NCBI RefSeq assembly: GCF_000725485.1
Contig: NZ_JOAG01000027.1
Span: forward strand, 1 to 64,000
Reading direction: 5' to 3'
From: Nonomuraea candida
GTDB lineage: Bacteria > Actinomycetota > Actinomycetes > Streptosporangiales > Streptosporangiaceae
DNA: 64,000 bases
Positions within the stretch are counted from its first letter, which is position 1. Each line of letters begins with the position of its first letter. Shown here in pieces: positions 24,487 through 33,039 of the stretch. The notes beneath the pieces are model-generated. The model had not been told where the DNA came from, made no database searches, and was given only the letters and a program-made list of their open reading frames with translations. Made by a program: the position numbers and the translations under genes.

Positions 24487-25658
24487 GCGATCACCCCGTC
24501 CTCGCGCAGCGCGGCGATGCGTTCGGCGGAGTAGTCCAGCTCGCCGAGCACCTCATCGGTGTCACGCCCGAGCGGCCGGCCCGGCCAGCGGATCTCGCCG
24601 GGCGTGTCCGACATCCGGAACATGACGTTCTGCATGCTGAGCGTGCCGAACTCCTCGTCGGGCACCTCGACGAACGTGTTCAGCGCCGCGTACTGCGGGT
24701 CCTTCGCCAGGTCGGTGACGTCGTAGATGGGCGCCACGGCGGCCTGCACCTCCTCGAACCTGGCGATGACCTCCTCGGCGTCCCGCTCGGCGATCCAGGA
24801 GGCGACGGCCTCGTCCAGCTCGTCCACGTGCTGCACCCGGCCGTGCCCGGTGGCGAACCACGGCTGCTCGACCAGGTCGGGCCGCCCGACGAGGGTGACC
24901 ACCCGCTCGGCGATGGGCTGGGCGCTGGTGGAGATCGCCAGCCAGCGGCCGTCTCGGGTGCGGTAGGTGTTGCGCGGCGCGTTGCTGCTGGAGCGGTTGC
25001 CGGTGCGCCGGGGCACGAGCCCGAGCGCCTTGTACGCGCTCATCTGCGGCCCGAGCAGCCCCAGGATCGGCTCGATGATCGCCATGTCGATGACCTGGCC
25101 GCGGCCGGTGCGCTCGCGGGCGTGCAGGGCGACCATGACGGCGTACGACATGGCCAGGCCCGCGATGCCGTCGGCCAGGGCCAGCGGCGGCAGCGTGGGC
25201 GGCCCGTCGGGCTCGCCGGTCATGGCGGCGAAGCCGCTCATGGCCTCGGCCAGCGTGCCGAACCCCGGCCGCTTGGCCATCGGCCCGAACTGCCCGAAGC
25301 CGGTCATCCGCGCCACGATCAGGCGTGGGTTGAGCTTCAGGAGGTCCTGCGGGTCCAGGTTCCAGCGTTCCAGGGTGCCGGGGCGGAAGTTCTCGATCAG
25401 CACGTCGGACCGCTCGGCCAGGCGGCGCAGGATCTCCTGCCCCTCCTGCCTGGACAGGTCCACGGCCGCGGCGCGCTTGTTGCGCGACAGCGTCTTCCAC
25501 CACAGGCCGGCGGCACCGTGCCCGCGCGAGGGGTCGCCCCGGCGGGGGTGCTCGATCTTGATCACGTCGGCGCCGAAGTCGCCGAGCATCATGGCGGCGG
25601 AGGGACCGGCGAACAGCGTCGCCGCGTCGATGACCCGCAGGTCGTCGAGGCTCGTCAT
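24483..25658 (-). CDS. CaiB/BaiF family CoA-transferase
   Basis: A 391-residue class III CoA-transferase. Visible are LRVIDAATLFAGPSAAMMLGDFGADVIKIEHPRRGDPSR, NKRAAAVDL, LIENFRPGTLERW, a GFGQFGP loop, GPPTLPPLALADG and the C-terminal RWPGRPLGRDTDEVL. ATG at 25658 (MTSLDDLRV) matches family starts; the upstream in-frame extension crosses the AT-rich promoter. The catalytic Asp should be in the LADGIAGLAMS segment. It is probably paired with the overlapping CoA-ester lyase: activation of an acid to its CoA ester, then cleavage. A divergent GntR gene likely controls both. Confidence 0.92.
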   Translation of the reverse strand: MTSLDDLRVIDAATLFAGPSAAMMLGDFGADVIKIEHPRRGDPSRGHGAAGLWWKTLSRNKRAAAVDLSRQEGQEILRRLAERSDVLIENFRPGTLERWNLDPQDLLKLNPRLIVARMTGFGQFGPMAKRPGFGTLAEAMSGFAAMTGEPDGPPTLPPLALADGIAGLAMSYAVMVALHARERTGRGQVIDMAIIEPILGLLGPQMSAYKALGLVPRRTGNRSSSNAPRNTYRTRDGRWLAISTSAQPIAERVVTLVGRPDLVEQPWFATGHGRVQHVDELDEAVASWIAERDAEEVIARFEEVQAAVAPIYDVTDLAKDPQYAALNTFVEVPDEEFGTLSMQNVMFRMSDTPGEIRWPGRPLGRDTDEVLGELDYSAERIAALREDGVIA

Positions 25659-25668
25659 GGATATGTAA

Positions 25669-25706
25669 CTTATAAGAAATATGTCATAGGTCAAGGGTGC
25701 GACCCT
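25669..25706. promoter_or_regulatory. AT-rich palindromes between CoA-transferase and GntR genes
   Basis: The 68-bp divergent gap has unusually low GC and three short inverted repeats: CTTATAAG (25669-25676), TATG-T-CATA (25680-25688) and AGGGT-GCG-ACCCT (25694-25706). One or more should be the operator for the GntR protein. Confidence 0.55.
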
Positions 25707-25726
25707 GGTGAGAGACACTTGACGAC

Positions 25727-26380
25727 ATGTCACCCAGCGAGCCGCGGCCGCCCATGAGCAAGGCCGACTACGTCTACAGCGTGCTCCTCGACGACATCCG
25801 CTCGGCGCGGATCCCCGGGGGCACCGCGCTGCGGGCCGGGGAGGTGGCCAAGCGGCTGGGCGTCTCCGTCACGCCGGTGCGCGAGGCGCTGCGCAGGCTG
25901 GAGAAGGACCGGCTGATCAGCTACGAGGCGCACCACGGCGCGACCGTGGTGGACCTGGGGGACGAGGCGCTGGCCGAGTACTACGGGCTGCGCTCGGTCG
26001 TCGAGGGCCTGGGCGCGCGGCTGGCGGCGGCGCGGATCACCGGGGCGGAGCTGGCCGGGCTGCGCGAGCTGCACGACGCGATGGCCGCGGACTTCGCGCA
26101 GGGCCGGCACGACCGGCTGGGCGAGCAGAGCCGGCTCTTCCACCTGCGCATCGTCGACATCGGCGGCCCCGCCTTCCTGGGCGGGCACGCCCGGTCGGTG
26201 CGCAACAGCTTCCCGGTGCCCGCCGGGGCGTCGTTGTGGCTGGACGCGGCGCAGGTCAGGGCGCAGCTGGAGGCCCACGAGGGCATCCTGGCGGCGCTGG
26301 AGGCCGGCGACGGGGAGACGGCCGAGCGCATCATGATCGACCACGTCCGCCGCGCCGGCGAGTACCGCCAGCGCCAGTGA
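25727..26380 (+). CDS. GntR family (FadR/FCD type) regulator
   Basis: A 217-residue regulator with a winged helix at residues 12-75 (VAKRLGVSVTPVREALRRLEKDRLISYEAHHGATVV) and an FCD effector domain (AEYYGLRSVVEGLGARLAA, FHLRIV, HEGILAALEAGDGETAERIMIDHV). The His/Asp positions of FCD domains that bind metal and a carboxylate are partly visible. Divergent from the CoA-transferase/lyase genes, so its ligand is probably their organic acid substrate. A Met nine codons downstream is a possible alternative start. Confidence 0.92.
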   Translation: MSPSEPRPPMSKADYVYSVLLDDIRSARIPGGTALRAGEVAKRLGVSVTPVREALRRLEKDRLISYEAHHGATVVDLGDEALAEYYGLRSVVEGLGARLAAARITGAELAGLRELHDAMAADFAQGRHDRLGEQSRLFHLRIVDIGGPAFLGGHARSVRNSFPVPAGASLWLDAAQVRAQLEAHEGILAALEAGDGETAERIMIDHVRRAGEYRQRQ

Positions 26381-26413
26381 CCCTCGCGACGGAGAGCGGG
26401 TCCGGGCCGGGCG

Positions 26414-27250
26414 TCACCCGTGGAGGGTGGCGCGCATGCCGTCCAGCACCTCCGGGGTGGCGTCCACGGGCAGCGCCGACAGCGACAACCGGGCGAACGC
26501 CTGCTGGTGCTCCTCCACCCGCCGCCGGTCCTCGATCACGACCGGCGCGTGCAGCAGGTGCAGCACCAGCACGTCGGGGCGCTCCCGCCCGGAGAAGCGC
26601 AGCAACGTGAACGGCGGCCCCTGGTAGAGGTAGCCGGTCTCGGCGACGGGGCGGGCGACCTGCACGGCGATGTGCGGCTGCCGGGCGGCCTTGGCGAGCG
26701 CGTCGAGCTGGGCGATCCGGTCCTCGGGGCGGCTCAGCGGCGGGTCGAGCAGCGCCGGCCGGTCGAGCACGGCCCACAGGCGCGGCCCCCGGTGCCGGTC
26801 GAGCACCTCCTGCCGGACCGCGACCAGCCCGGCCGCGTCGGCGGCCCGCTCGTACGTGGCGCCGACCGGCAGCGCGGCCAGCGTGGCCGACAGGGCGTAG
26901 GCCGGGGTCTGCAGCAGCGGCGGGATCTGCTGCGGGCAGTACGTGTAGATGATCTCCGCCTGGTCCTCCAGCTCCAGGAAGCCGGACAGGCCCAGCGGCA
27001 CCCCCGGGGCGTCGTACCAGCCCGGCACCCGCTCCTCGCGCAGCAGCGACAGCAGGCGCGGCGTGTGCTCGCCCTGCCCGTAGAGCTCCAGGAGCGTGCG
27101 CACGGTCGCCTCGCGCGGCGCCACGAGGCCGTGCTCGATCCGGAAGATCGTCGAGGTGTTGAGCCCGGCGGCCTGCGCCGCGGACTTCATCGACAGCCCC
27201 GACCCGGTCCGCAGCGCGGAGAGCCGGGCCGCCACAACGCTTAACTGCAT
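26414..27250 (-). CDS. XRE-type regulator with DUF5753 domain
   Basis: A 278-residue protein of a family very abundant in actinomycetes: an N-terminal helix-turn-helix (residues 5-60, GLSMKSAAQAAGLNTSTIFRIEHGLV) and a C-terminal DUF5753 region with EDQAEIIYTYCPQQIPPLLQTPAYA, RQEVLDRH, LWAVLDRPALL, VQVARP and YQGPPFTLLRF. Such proteins are usually next to a small DUF397 gene; none is seen here. Instead a divergent gene of unknown function lies across a 136-bp low-GC gap, as probable partner. Confidence 0.92.
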   Translation of the reverse strand: MQLSVVAARLSALRTGSGLSMKSAAQAAGLNTSTIFRIEHGLVAPREATVRTLLELYGQGEHTPRLLSLLREERVPGWYDAPGVPLGLSGFLELEDQAEIIYTYCPQQIPPLLQTPAYALSATLAALPVGATYERAADAAGLVAVRQEVLDRHRGPRLWAVLDRPALLDPPLSRPEDRIAQLDALAKAARQPHIAVQVARPVAETGYLYQGPPFTLLRFSGRERPDVLVLHLLHAPVVIEDRRRVEEHQQAFARLSLSALPVDATPEVLDGMRATLHG

Positions 27251-27386
27251 ACGTCTGTCACAACCATCGATGACAAATATCAGCGTTTGGACCTGGTCTA
27301 TTGCAACCGAGTGACGGGTGATGCACGATGGCCACTCTAATGGTCTGACACGTCATGCATATGCCAATCGGAAAGGCAGAACCACT

Positions 27387-28112
27387 GTGGCGGACGCGTG
27401 GACACTCCACCCCGACTACCGGACTCCCCCGGCCCCCACAGACCCAGGCGCCACCCCCGGTCCCTGGCGGCACCCCGACGGCGGCCAGATCATGAACGGC
27501 GCCTACGAGCGCCCCCTCCCCAGGAACAGGGTCGAGGTCGTGACCGTCTGGTACGGCCACGCGCTCAGCCACTGGCGCGGCCCGCGCATGCCCCGGTTCA
27601 GCAGCCCGATGGTGTCGGCCTGGAACCCGGTGCTCGCCCAGGGCCTGGCCGTCGACCCGCAGGCGCCGTCGCCGTACCAGGACGAGTTGTGGTGCGACCG
27701 CTGGATCGCCGAGGCCCTGCTGTACGGGCGCAAGCCGTACGGCGCCTTCACCCTGCCGGCCGACGAGGCGATGCGCTGGTTCGCCAAGAGCGGCGGCACG
27801 AACCTCGTCTACCAGGCGCGGGCGGACGGCGGGCTGGTGCGGGTCGTGGCGGGCACCTTCGAGCGCTACGCCCAGCTCTTCGACCTCGACGCGCTCATCG
27901 CCGACTACCGGGAGGCGCTGCCGCGCGCCCTGGCCGAGCGGGAGGCGGCGGCGCTGGACGCGCACCGGTCCCGCTCCCCCGCGCTGCACTACGTGCTGAC
28001 CGAGAACGCCGAGACGCTGTTCGCGCAGGCCGCCCTGTCGGTGCGCGGCCTGACGCTCGGCTACCCTCCGAGGGAGACGGCCGCCCGCATCCTCGCGGAA
28101 GCCGCGAAGTGA
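27387..28112 (+). CDS. Protein of unknown function beside XRE regulator
   Basis: A 241-residue soluble protein with no recognised domain. Features: Pro-rich first 30 residues, RNRVEVVTVWYGHALSHWRGPRMPRF, many Trp residues early on, and WFAKSGGTNLVYQARADGGLVRVV. No signal peptide or membrane segment. GTG at 27387 is chosen because GGAAAGG lies ten bases upstream; a longer frame starting MMHDGHS is open but lacks a ribosome site and would run through the divergent promoter. Possibly regulated by the adjacent DUF5753 protein. Confidence 0.7.
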   Translation: MADAWTLHPDYRTPPAPTDPGATPGPWRHPDGGQIMNGAYERPLPRNRVEVVTVWYGHALSHWRGPRMPRFSSPMVSAWNPVLAQGLAVDPQAPSPYQDELWCDRWIAEALLYGRKPYGAFTLPADEAMRWFAKSGGTNLVYQARADGGLVRVVAGTFERYAQLFDLDALIADYREALPRALAEREAAALDAHRSRSPALHYVLTENAETLFAQAALSVRGLTLGYPPRETAARILAEAAK

Positions 28113-28231
28113 CCCATCCCGTCCCCGTGGACGACGAAGGAAGGCGTGCGGCGCCGATCGTGTCCCGTGGACCGCGAAGGAGGACGTGACGTGCCGATCC
28201 CCGTCCACGGGAGAGCGAAGGAAGGCCTGAC
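28113..28231. repeat. Three imperfect ~40-bp repeats before HAD gene
   Basis: Three diverged units, each containing ccgatc or ccatcc, then cccgtgga/ccacggga and a gcgaaggaagg-type end, fill the 120-bp gap. Each unit ends in a purine-rich gaagga segment resembling a ribosome site, and the last one serves the HAD gene. They look like duplicated translation-start regions. Confidence 0.6.
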
Positions 28232-28969
28232 GTGACCGAGCCGGCGCTGCCCGGGATCAAGGGCATCCTGTTCGACCTCGACGGCACCCTGTTCGACCAC
28301 CGCCGCGCCGCCGACGCGGGCATCACGGCGTGGCTGGAGGACCGCTGGCCCGGCCATCCGCGCCTGGGTGAGGCGGCCGGGCTGTGGGCCGCGCTGGAGG
28401 TGCCGTACCTGGCGATGTGGCAGGCGGGCCGGTGCTCGGTGCAGGAGCAGCGGCGCCTGCGCCTGGCCGCGCTCTGTGAGGAGCTGTCCGTGCCGGTGCC
28501 CGGCGACCTCGACGCCGCCTTCGCCGACTTCACCGTCCGCTACCGGCGTCACTGGGCCGCCTTCCCCGACACGGCGCGGACGGTGGCGGGGCTGGGCGGG
28601 TTCGCGCTCGGGGTGCTGACGAACGGCGCGCAGCGGATGCAGGAGGACAAGGTCCGCGCGATCGGGCTGGCCGGGCTGGTCGGCCCGGTGCTGACGGGCG
28701 AGGTGCTGGACGGGCACTTCAAGCCCTCCCCCGCCGCCTACACCGGGGCCGCCGCCGCGCTCGGGCTGTCGCCGCAGGAGGTGCTGCTGGTGGGCGACGA
28801 CGTGGACAAGGACGTGACGGGCCCGGCGGTGACCGGGATGCGCTCGGTCTGGCTCGACCGGCTGGGGACCGAACGGGCGCCCGCCGGCTTCCCCCGCATC
28901 ACCTCGCTGACGGAGCTGGCCCCGCTCCTGCACGGGCCGCCCGACGCCCTCGCCCGCCCGGCCGGCTGA
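28232..28969 (+). CDS. HAD family hydrolase
   Basis: A 245-residue haloacid dehalogenase-type phosphatase. The catalytic motif I is LFDLDGTLFDH with the nucleophilic Asp near residue 12; motif II is GVLTNGAQ, motif III Lys is in FKPSPAAYTGAAAALGL and motif IV is LLVGDDVDKDVTGP. A helical cap lies between motifs I and II. Likely a phosphatase for a small phosphorylated metabolite; the substrate cannot be named. GTG start, preceded by GAAGGAAGG. Confidence 0.93.
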   Translation: MTEPALPGIKGILFDLDGTLFDHRRAADAGITAWLEDRWPGHPRLGEAAGLWAALEVPYLAMWQAGRCSVQEQRRLRLAALCEELSVPVPGDLDAAFADFTVRYRRHWAAFPDTARTVAGLGGFALGVLTNGAQRMQEDKVRAIGLAGLVGPVLTGEVLDGHFKPSPAAYTGAAAALGLSPQEVLLVGDDVDKDVTGPAVTGMRSVWLDRLGTERAPAGFPRITSLTELAPLLHGPPDALARPAG

Positions 28970-29006
28970 CCCGCCCGCACCGCCGACGGGGCCCCGCGGG
29001 TCTCCG

Positions 29007-29732
29007 CTACGAGGCCGGGCGGCGAAGGGCTTCGGCCACCAGGTCGAGGTAGGCGCGGGTGGCGGCGACGCCGGCGGGCGTCCCGGCGCCGGCCAGCTCG
29101 CCGAGGAGCCGGCGCAGGCCGGCGAGGTGCTCCTCCCAGGAGGCGTCCGGCGCGCAGGCGCCGCCGAGGAACTCGATCGTCGGGACCGTGCCGGGTGAGC
29201 GCCGGGCGACGTGCTTGCCCGCGACCGGGACGAGCGCCAGCCGCATCGCCCGCCGCACGTCGTCACCCTTGCGCGTGGCCGGTTCGCGCTCGCCCGCGTC
29301 GAGGTGTTCGGAGAAGGTGAGGGGGAGCCGGCCGATGCCCCGCCGGTCGAAGACGACGGCGCCGTCGCGGGGCCAGCCCGCCCGGGAGGCCGGGTGGACG
29401 TGCCAGTCGGCCCACAGGGGAAGCCCGGCCACCAGGTACTGCCCGCTGACCGCCCTGGTGCCGCGGGGGCCGTTGTGCCGGGCATCGACGGCGAACGCCG
29501 GCCGGCCGGGAAGCCGTTGCGCCGTCGCGTAGTCGTCGAGGTGCGCGTCGTCCACGACGACGAGCAGGTCGACGTCGCTCCAGTCGTCGGCGGTGCCGGC
29601 GCCGAGGGAGCCGACCAGCGCGGCGCCGGCCACGCGCGGGTCGTCCCGGAGGGCGGCGGTCACGGCGCCGAGCCAGCGGGCCCGGACCTCGGCGAGGGCC
29701 GGCATCGGCGGCCCGCTCTTCCTGGCGCTCAT
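29007..29732 (-). CDS. Nucleotidyltransferase-domain protein
   Basis: A 241-residue protein with the minimal nucleotidyltransferase fold: GSLGAGTADDWSDVDLLVVVDD contains the G-S motif and the metal-binding D-x-D, with a third acidic residue in ADWHVHPAS. The remaining C-terminal helical region resembles aminoglycoside adenylyltransferase-like proteins. Could be an antibiotic-modifying enzyme or an orphan of unknown substrate; no resistance phenotype can be asserted. Confidence 0.82.
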   Translation of the reverse strand: MSARKSGPPMPALAEVRARWLGAVTAALRDDPRVAGAALVGSLGAGTADDWSDVDLLVVVDDAHLDDYATAQRLPGRPAFAVDARHNGPRGTRAVSGQYLVAGLPLWADWHVHPASRAGWPRDGAVVFDRRGIGRLPLTFSEHLDAGEREPATRKGDDVRRAMRLALVPVAGKHVARRSPGTVPTIEFLGGACAPDASWEEHLAGLRRLLGELAGAGTPAGVAATRAYLDLVAEALRRPAS

Positions 29733-29785
29733 CGGGCCGATGATAGTGCGCGATCGCCGGGACGGCTCGCCCAGATGACCGGTTT

Positions 29786-29801
29786 GTCAGGACATTCTGA
29801 C
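29786..29801. promoter_or_regulatory. Inverted repeat upstream of GntR/UTRA gene
   Basis: GTCAG-GACATT-CTGAC, perfect 5-bp arms, 19 bp upstream of the start codon. Probable autoregulatory operator of the GntR protein. Confidence 0.5.
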
Positions 29802-29820
29802 GTCGGTTACGCTGGTCCGC

Positions 29821-30561
29821 ATGACCGCGAATCTGGCCATCGACCTGGATCGATCCAGTCCCGTGCCGCTCTATTTCCAGGTGGCCGAGCAGATCGCCGA
29901 GGCCATCCGCCGCGGTGACCTCGCGCCGGGCTCACGGCTGGACAACGAGATCCTCCTGGCCGACAAGCTCGGCCTGTCGCGGCCCACGATCCGGCAGGCC
30001 ATCCAGTACCTCGTGGACAAGGGCCTGCTGGTGCGCAAGCGCGGCGTCGGCACCCAGGTGGTGCACGGCCAGGTCAAGCGCTCGGTCGAGCTGACCAGCC
30101 TCTACGACGACCTGCGGCGGGCGGGGCAGGAGCCGGCCACGCAGGTGCTGGCGCTGGAGTCGCGGCCGGTGGAGGAGGGCGTCGCCGCCGTCCTGGGCGT
30201 GGAGCCCGGCTCCCCGGTCCTCTACCTGGAGCGGGTGCGCTTCGCGGCCGGCGAGCCGCTGGCGGTGCTGCACAACTGGCTGCCGCCGGGCCTGGCCCCG
30301 CTCACGCCCGCCGACCTGGAGGGGCGCGGCCTGTACGAGCTGCTGCGCGGCGCGGGCGTGCGCATGCGGGTGGCCAACCAGCGCATCGGCGCCCGGGCGG
30401 CGACCCAGGCCGAGGCCAGGCTGCTGGAGGAGCGCCGCGGGGCGCCGCTGCTGACGATGATCCGCACCACTTACGACGACCAGGGGCGGGCCGTCGAGCA
30501 CGGCTCCCACATCTACCGGGCCTCCCACTACTCCCTGGAGGTCACCCTCATCGAGCGCTGA
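29821..30561 (+). CDS. GntR family (HutC/UTRA type) regulator
   Basis: A 246-residue regulator: winged helix at residues 14-80 (PLYFQVAEQIAEAIRRGDL, LADKLGLSRPTIRQAIQYLVDKGLLVRKRGVGTQVV) and a UTRA ligand domain (SLYDDLRRAGQEPATQVL, GSPVLYLERVRFAAGEPLAVLHNWLP, GHIY-like SHIYRASHYSLEVTL). UTRA regulators often sense sugars or amino acid derivatives. It is not next to a transport operon; the nearest, the GH127 peptide-uptake operon, lies about 2.7 kb downstream and could be a target, but this is only a suggestion. Confidence 0.92.
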   Translation: MTANLAIDLDRSSPVPLYFQVAEQIAEAIRRGDLAPGSRLDNEILLADKLGLSRPTIRQAIQYLVDKGLLVRKRGVGTQVVHGQVKRSVELTSLYDDLRRAGQEPATQVLALESRPVEEGVAAVLGVEPGSPVLYLERVRFAAGEPLAVLHNWLPPGLAPLTPADLEGRGLYELLRGAGVRMRVANQRIGARAATQAEARLLEERRGAPLLTMIRTTYDDQGRAVEHGSHIYRASHYSLEVTLIER

Positions 30562-30588
30562 CCCGCTCCCGCGCGCCCCCGGGAGTCG

Positions 30589-31578
30589 TCAGCGTTCGCT
30601 GTCGAGGGTGGCCATCATGGCCTCCGGGTAGCGGGAGCCGGCGGCGGCGTCCGGCGGGACGGCGGTCTCGATGGCGGTCAGGTCCTGCTCCGTGAGCGTC
30701 AGGTCGAGCGCGCCCAGCGCCTCGGTGAGACGGTCGCGGCGGCGGGCGCCGACCAGCGGCACGATGTCCTGGCCCCGCGAGAGCACCCACGCGATGGCGA
30801 GCTGGGCGACCGTGACCCCCTTGGCCTCGGCCAGCGTCCGCAGCGCGGCCACCAGGGCGAGGTTGTGGGTGAGGTTGTCGCCGGAGAAGCGCGGGCCGGC
30901 CGCGCGGAAGTCGCCCGCGGCCAGCTCGCGGTCCTTGGTCCAGTGGCCGCTCAGCAGCCCTCTCGCCAGCACGCCGTACGCGGTCACGCCGATGCCCAGC
31001 TCCCGGCAGGCGGGCAGGATCTCCCGCTCGATGCCCCGGGTCAGCAGCCCGTACTCGAGCTGAACGTCGGAGATCGGGTGCACGGCGGCGGCGCGCCGGA
31101 TCGTCTCGGGCCCGGCCTCGGAGAGCCCGATGTGGCGGACGCGGCCCTTCTCCGCCTCCTCGGCGATGGCCCCGACGGTCTCCTCGATGGGCACCGCGGG
31201 GTCCACCCGGGACAGGCGGTAGACGTCCACGTGGTCGGTGCCCAGCCGGCGCAGCGTGTAGGCCAGCGAGGTCTTCACGGCGGCGGGCCGGCCGTCGGTG
31301 CCGAGCCAGTTGCCGTCGGGGTCGCGCAGCGCGCCGAACTTCACGCTGATCCGCACGGCCTCGCGGGGCCGTCCGCGCAGCGCCTCGGCGATGAGCAGCT
31401 CGTTGTGGCCCATCCCGTAGAAGTCGCCGGTGTCGAGCAGGGTGACGCCGGCGTCGAGCGCGGCGTGGACGGTGGCGATCGACTCGGCCCTGTCCGCCGG
31501 GCCGTACAGATCGGACATGCCCATGCAGCCGAGCCCGAGGTCGGACACGGCGGGGCCGCCGGTTCCCAGAGTTCTCAT
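30589..31578 (-). CDS. Aldo/keto reductase (AKR13-like)
   Basis: A 329-residue NADPH-dependent reductase. Catalytic Asp49 and Tyr54 are in LLDTGDFYGMGHNE, Lys80 in RISVKFG, and the family end is IVPLVGARRRDRLTEALGAL. The strand that normally carries the catalytic His reads VYRLSRVDPAVPIEETVGA, so Ser or Arg replaces it. Close relatives are general aldehyde/ketone reductases of the YakC type. Convergent with the GntR gene; no evident operon partner. Confidence 0.92.
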   Translation of the reverse strand: MRTLGTGGPAVSDLGLGCMGMSDLYGPADRAESIATVHAALDAGVTLLDTGDFYGMGHNELLIAEALRGRPREAVRISVKFGALRDPDGNWLGTDGRPAAVKTSLAYTLRRLGTDHVDVYRLSRVDPAVPIEETVGAIAEEAEKGRVRHIGLSEAGPETIRRAAAVHPISDVQLEYGLLTRGIEREILPACRELGIGVTAYGVLARGLLSGHWTKDRELAAGDFRAAGPRFSGDNLTHNLALVAALRTLAEAKGVTVAQLAIAWVLSRGQDIVPLVGARRRDRLTEALGALDLTLTEQDLTAIETAVPPDAAAGSRYPEAMMATLDSER

Positions 31579-31609
31579 GGGACCAGTATGGCCATTGGGC
31601 TGACAGATT

Positions 31610-32143
31610 TCAAATTTTGTCAGTCAGTAGCCGCAGCGCCCGGTCGAAGTCGTCGCGGGAGGCGACGCGGACGAACGTCAGGCGCGCGTTCGCCGGGTCG
31701 GCGGCGGCCCGGCGGAAGCGCTCGCTGTCGGACGCGTGCCGCGTCCAGGCCCAGTAGAGGATCGACTCGTCCTTGTTGAACAGGAAGCGGAAGGACTCCT
31801 TGTTGCCGTTCCACAGCTCGGCGCCGGTGACCATGCGCCGCAGGGTCCGCACCGCCAGGCGGCGCATCACCGTACGCCGGGGCAGGTCGAACCAGACCAC
31901 GGCGTCGGCGCGCGACCACACCAGGTCGAGCGCGGCGGAGTAGTTGCCGTCCACCACCCACCCGTCGGCGGCGGTGAACCGTTCGACCTCGGCCCGGAAC
32001 TCCGCCTCCGGCCGGGGTGTCCAGTTCTGCATGTGGAAGATCGAGTCGAGTTCGAGCCAGGGCACGCCCAGACGTTCGGCCAGCCCCCTGGCCAGCGTCG
32101 ACTTACCGGAACCCGAACAGCCAACCACAGATATACGTCGCAC
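31610..32143 (-). CDS. P-loop kinase-like protein (topology modulation family)
   Basis: A 177-residue P-loop protein: Walker A VVGCSGSGKSTLAR at the N-terminus, followed by LGVPWLELDSIFH, WVVDGNYSAALDLVWSRADAVVWFDLPR and the Arg-rich RRLAVRTLRRMVTG helix with RLTFVRVASRDD at the end. It resembles adenylate kinase-related proteins named for DNA topology modulation (FlaR), whose real substrate is uncertain. Monocistronic. Confidence 0.85.
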   Translation of the reverse strand: MRRISVVGCSGSGKSTLARGLAERLGVPWLELDSIFHMQNWTPRPEAEFRAEVERFTAADGWVVDGNYSAALDLVWSRADAVVWFDLPRRTVMRRLAVRTLRRMVTGAELWNGNKESFRFLFNKDESILYWAWTRHASDSERFRRAAADPANARLTFVRVASRDDFDRALRLLTDKI

Positions 32144-32231
32144 CGCGCAAATCTAGCGACCCCGGCCCCGCTCCCGAGCCACCCCCACGAGATCACAGAA
32201 ACCGGGCAACACTCTGCTCTGTCATGACATG

Positions 32232-32263
32232 CCGATATCGGACTATCATCGCCATATGGCGAT
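32232..32263. promoter_or_regulatory. Two perfect palindromes at cation exporter start
   Basis: CCGATATCGG (32232-32241) and ATCGCCATATGGCGAT (32248-32263) are both perfect palindromes. The second spans the ATG of the exporter gene and is flanked by CTATC and GATAG with a one-base offset. The AT-centred form recalls operators of metal-sensing ArsR-type repressors, so a metal-responsive repressor encoded elsewhere is plausible. Confidence 0.65.
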
Positions 32264-33038
32264 TGATAGTGAGACCGGCCCCCGCGCTGGCGCCGGCGCC
32301 GGCGGGCCCGCCCGCGTCCCCCCGGCGGCCGCACCCGACCTGCCCGGCCCCGCCCCGGCCCGGCGCGCGGCGCTGCGGCGGCGCATCCGGCTGCTGGTCG
32401 CGGCCACCATCACCTACAACGTGATCGAAGCAGCGGTCGCCATCACCGCCGGCGCCGTCGCCTCCTCCGCCGCGCTGATCGGCTTCGGCCTGGACTCCCT
32501 CGTCGAGGTGGCCTCCGCCGCCGCGGTCGCCTGGCAGTTCTCCGCCGCCGACCACGAGCGCCGGGAGAGGACCGCGCTGCGGATCATCGCGCTCTCGTTC
32601 TTCGCGCTGGCCGCCTACGTCACCTTCGACGCCGTCCGCGCCCTGCTCGGCGCCGGCGAGGCCGGGCACTCCACCCCCGGCCTGATCCTGGCCGCCCTCA
32701 GCCTGGTCGTCATGCCGTTCCTGTCGGCCGCCCAGCGCCGCGCCGGCCGCGAGCTCGGCTCCGCCAGCGCGGTCGCCGACTCCCGGCAGACGCTGCTGTG
32801 CACCTACCTGTCCGGCGTGCTGCTCGTGGGCCTGGCGCTCAACAGCCTGTTCGGCTGGTCCTGGGCCGACCCGATCGCCGCCCTGGTCATCGCCGCCGTC
32901 GCGGTCAAGGAAGGCCTCGACGCCTGGCGCGGGGACGCCTGCTGCCCGCCTCCGCTGGCCCCGCGCGCCGCCGCCGCCGGTGACGCCCCGGCGGCGGACG
33001 AGACGGACTGCGCCGGGGGCTGCTGCAAGGAAGCGTGA
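32256..33038 (+). CDS. Cation diffusion facilitator (CDF) family transporter
   Basis: A 260-residue metal exporter-type membrane protein with about six hydrophobic segments. The metal-site motifs are GFGLDSLVE in the second helix and AVADSRQTLL near the fifth. The N-terminus is a Pro/Ala-rich 40-residue tail; the C-terminus carries a Cys cluster (CC near residue 229 and CAGGCCKEA at the very end) that could bind soft metals. ATG at 32256 is chosen; an upstream in-frame ATG nine codons earlier is possible, but it lies before the palindromic operator. The Cys-rich tail suggests zinc, cadmium or a similar ion. Confidence 0.9.
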   Translation: MAIDSETGPRAGAGAGGPARVPPAAAPDLPGPAPARRAALRRRIRLLVAATITYNVIEAAVAITAGAVASSAALIGFGLDSLVEVASAAAVAWQFSAADHERRERTALRIIALSFFALAAYVTFDAVRALLGAGEAGHSTPGLILAALSLVVMPFLSAAQRRAGRELGSASAVADSRQTLLCTYLSGVLLVGLALNSLFGWSWADPIAALVIAAVAVKEGLDAWRGDACCPPPLAPRAAAAGDAPAADETDCAGGCCKEA

Positions 33039-33039
33039 C

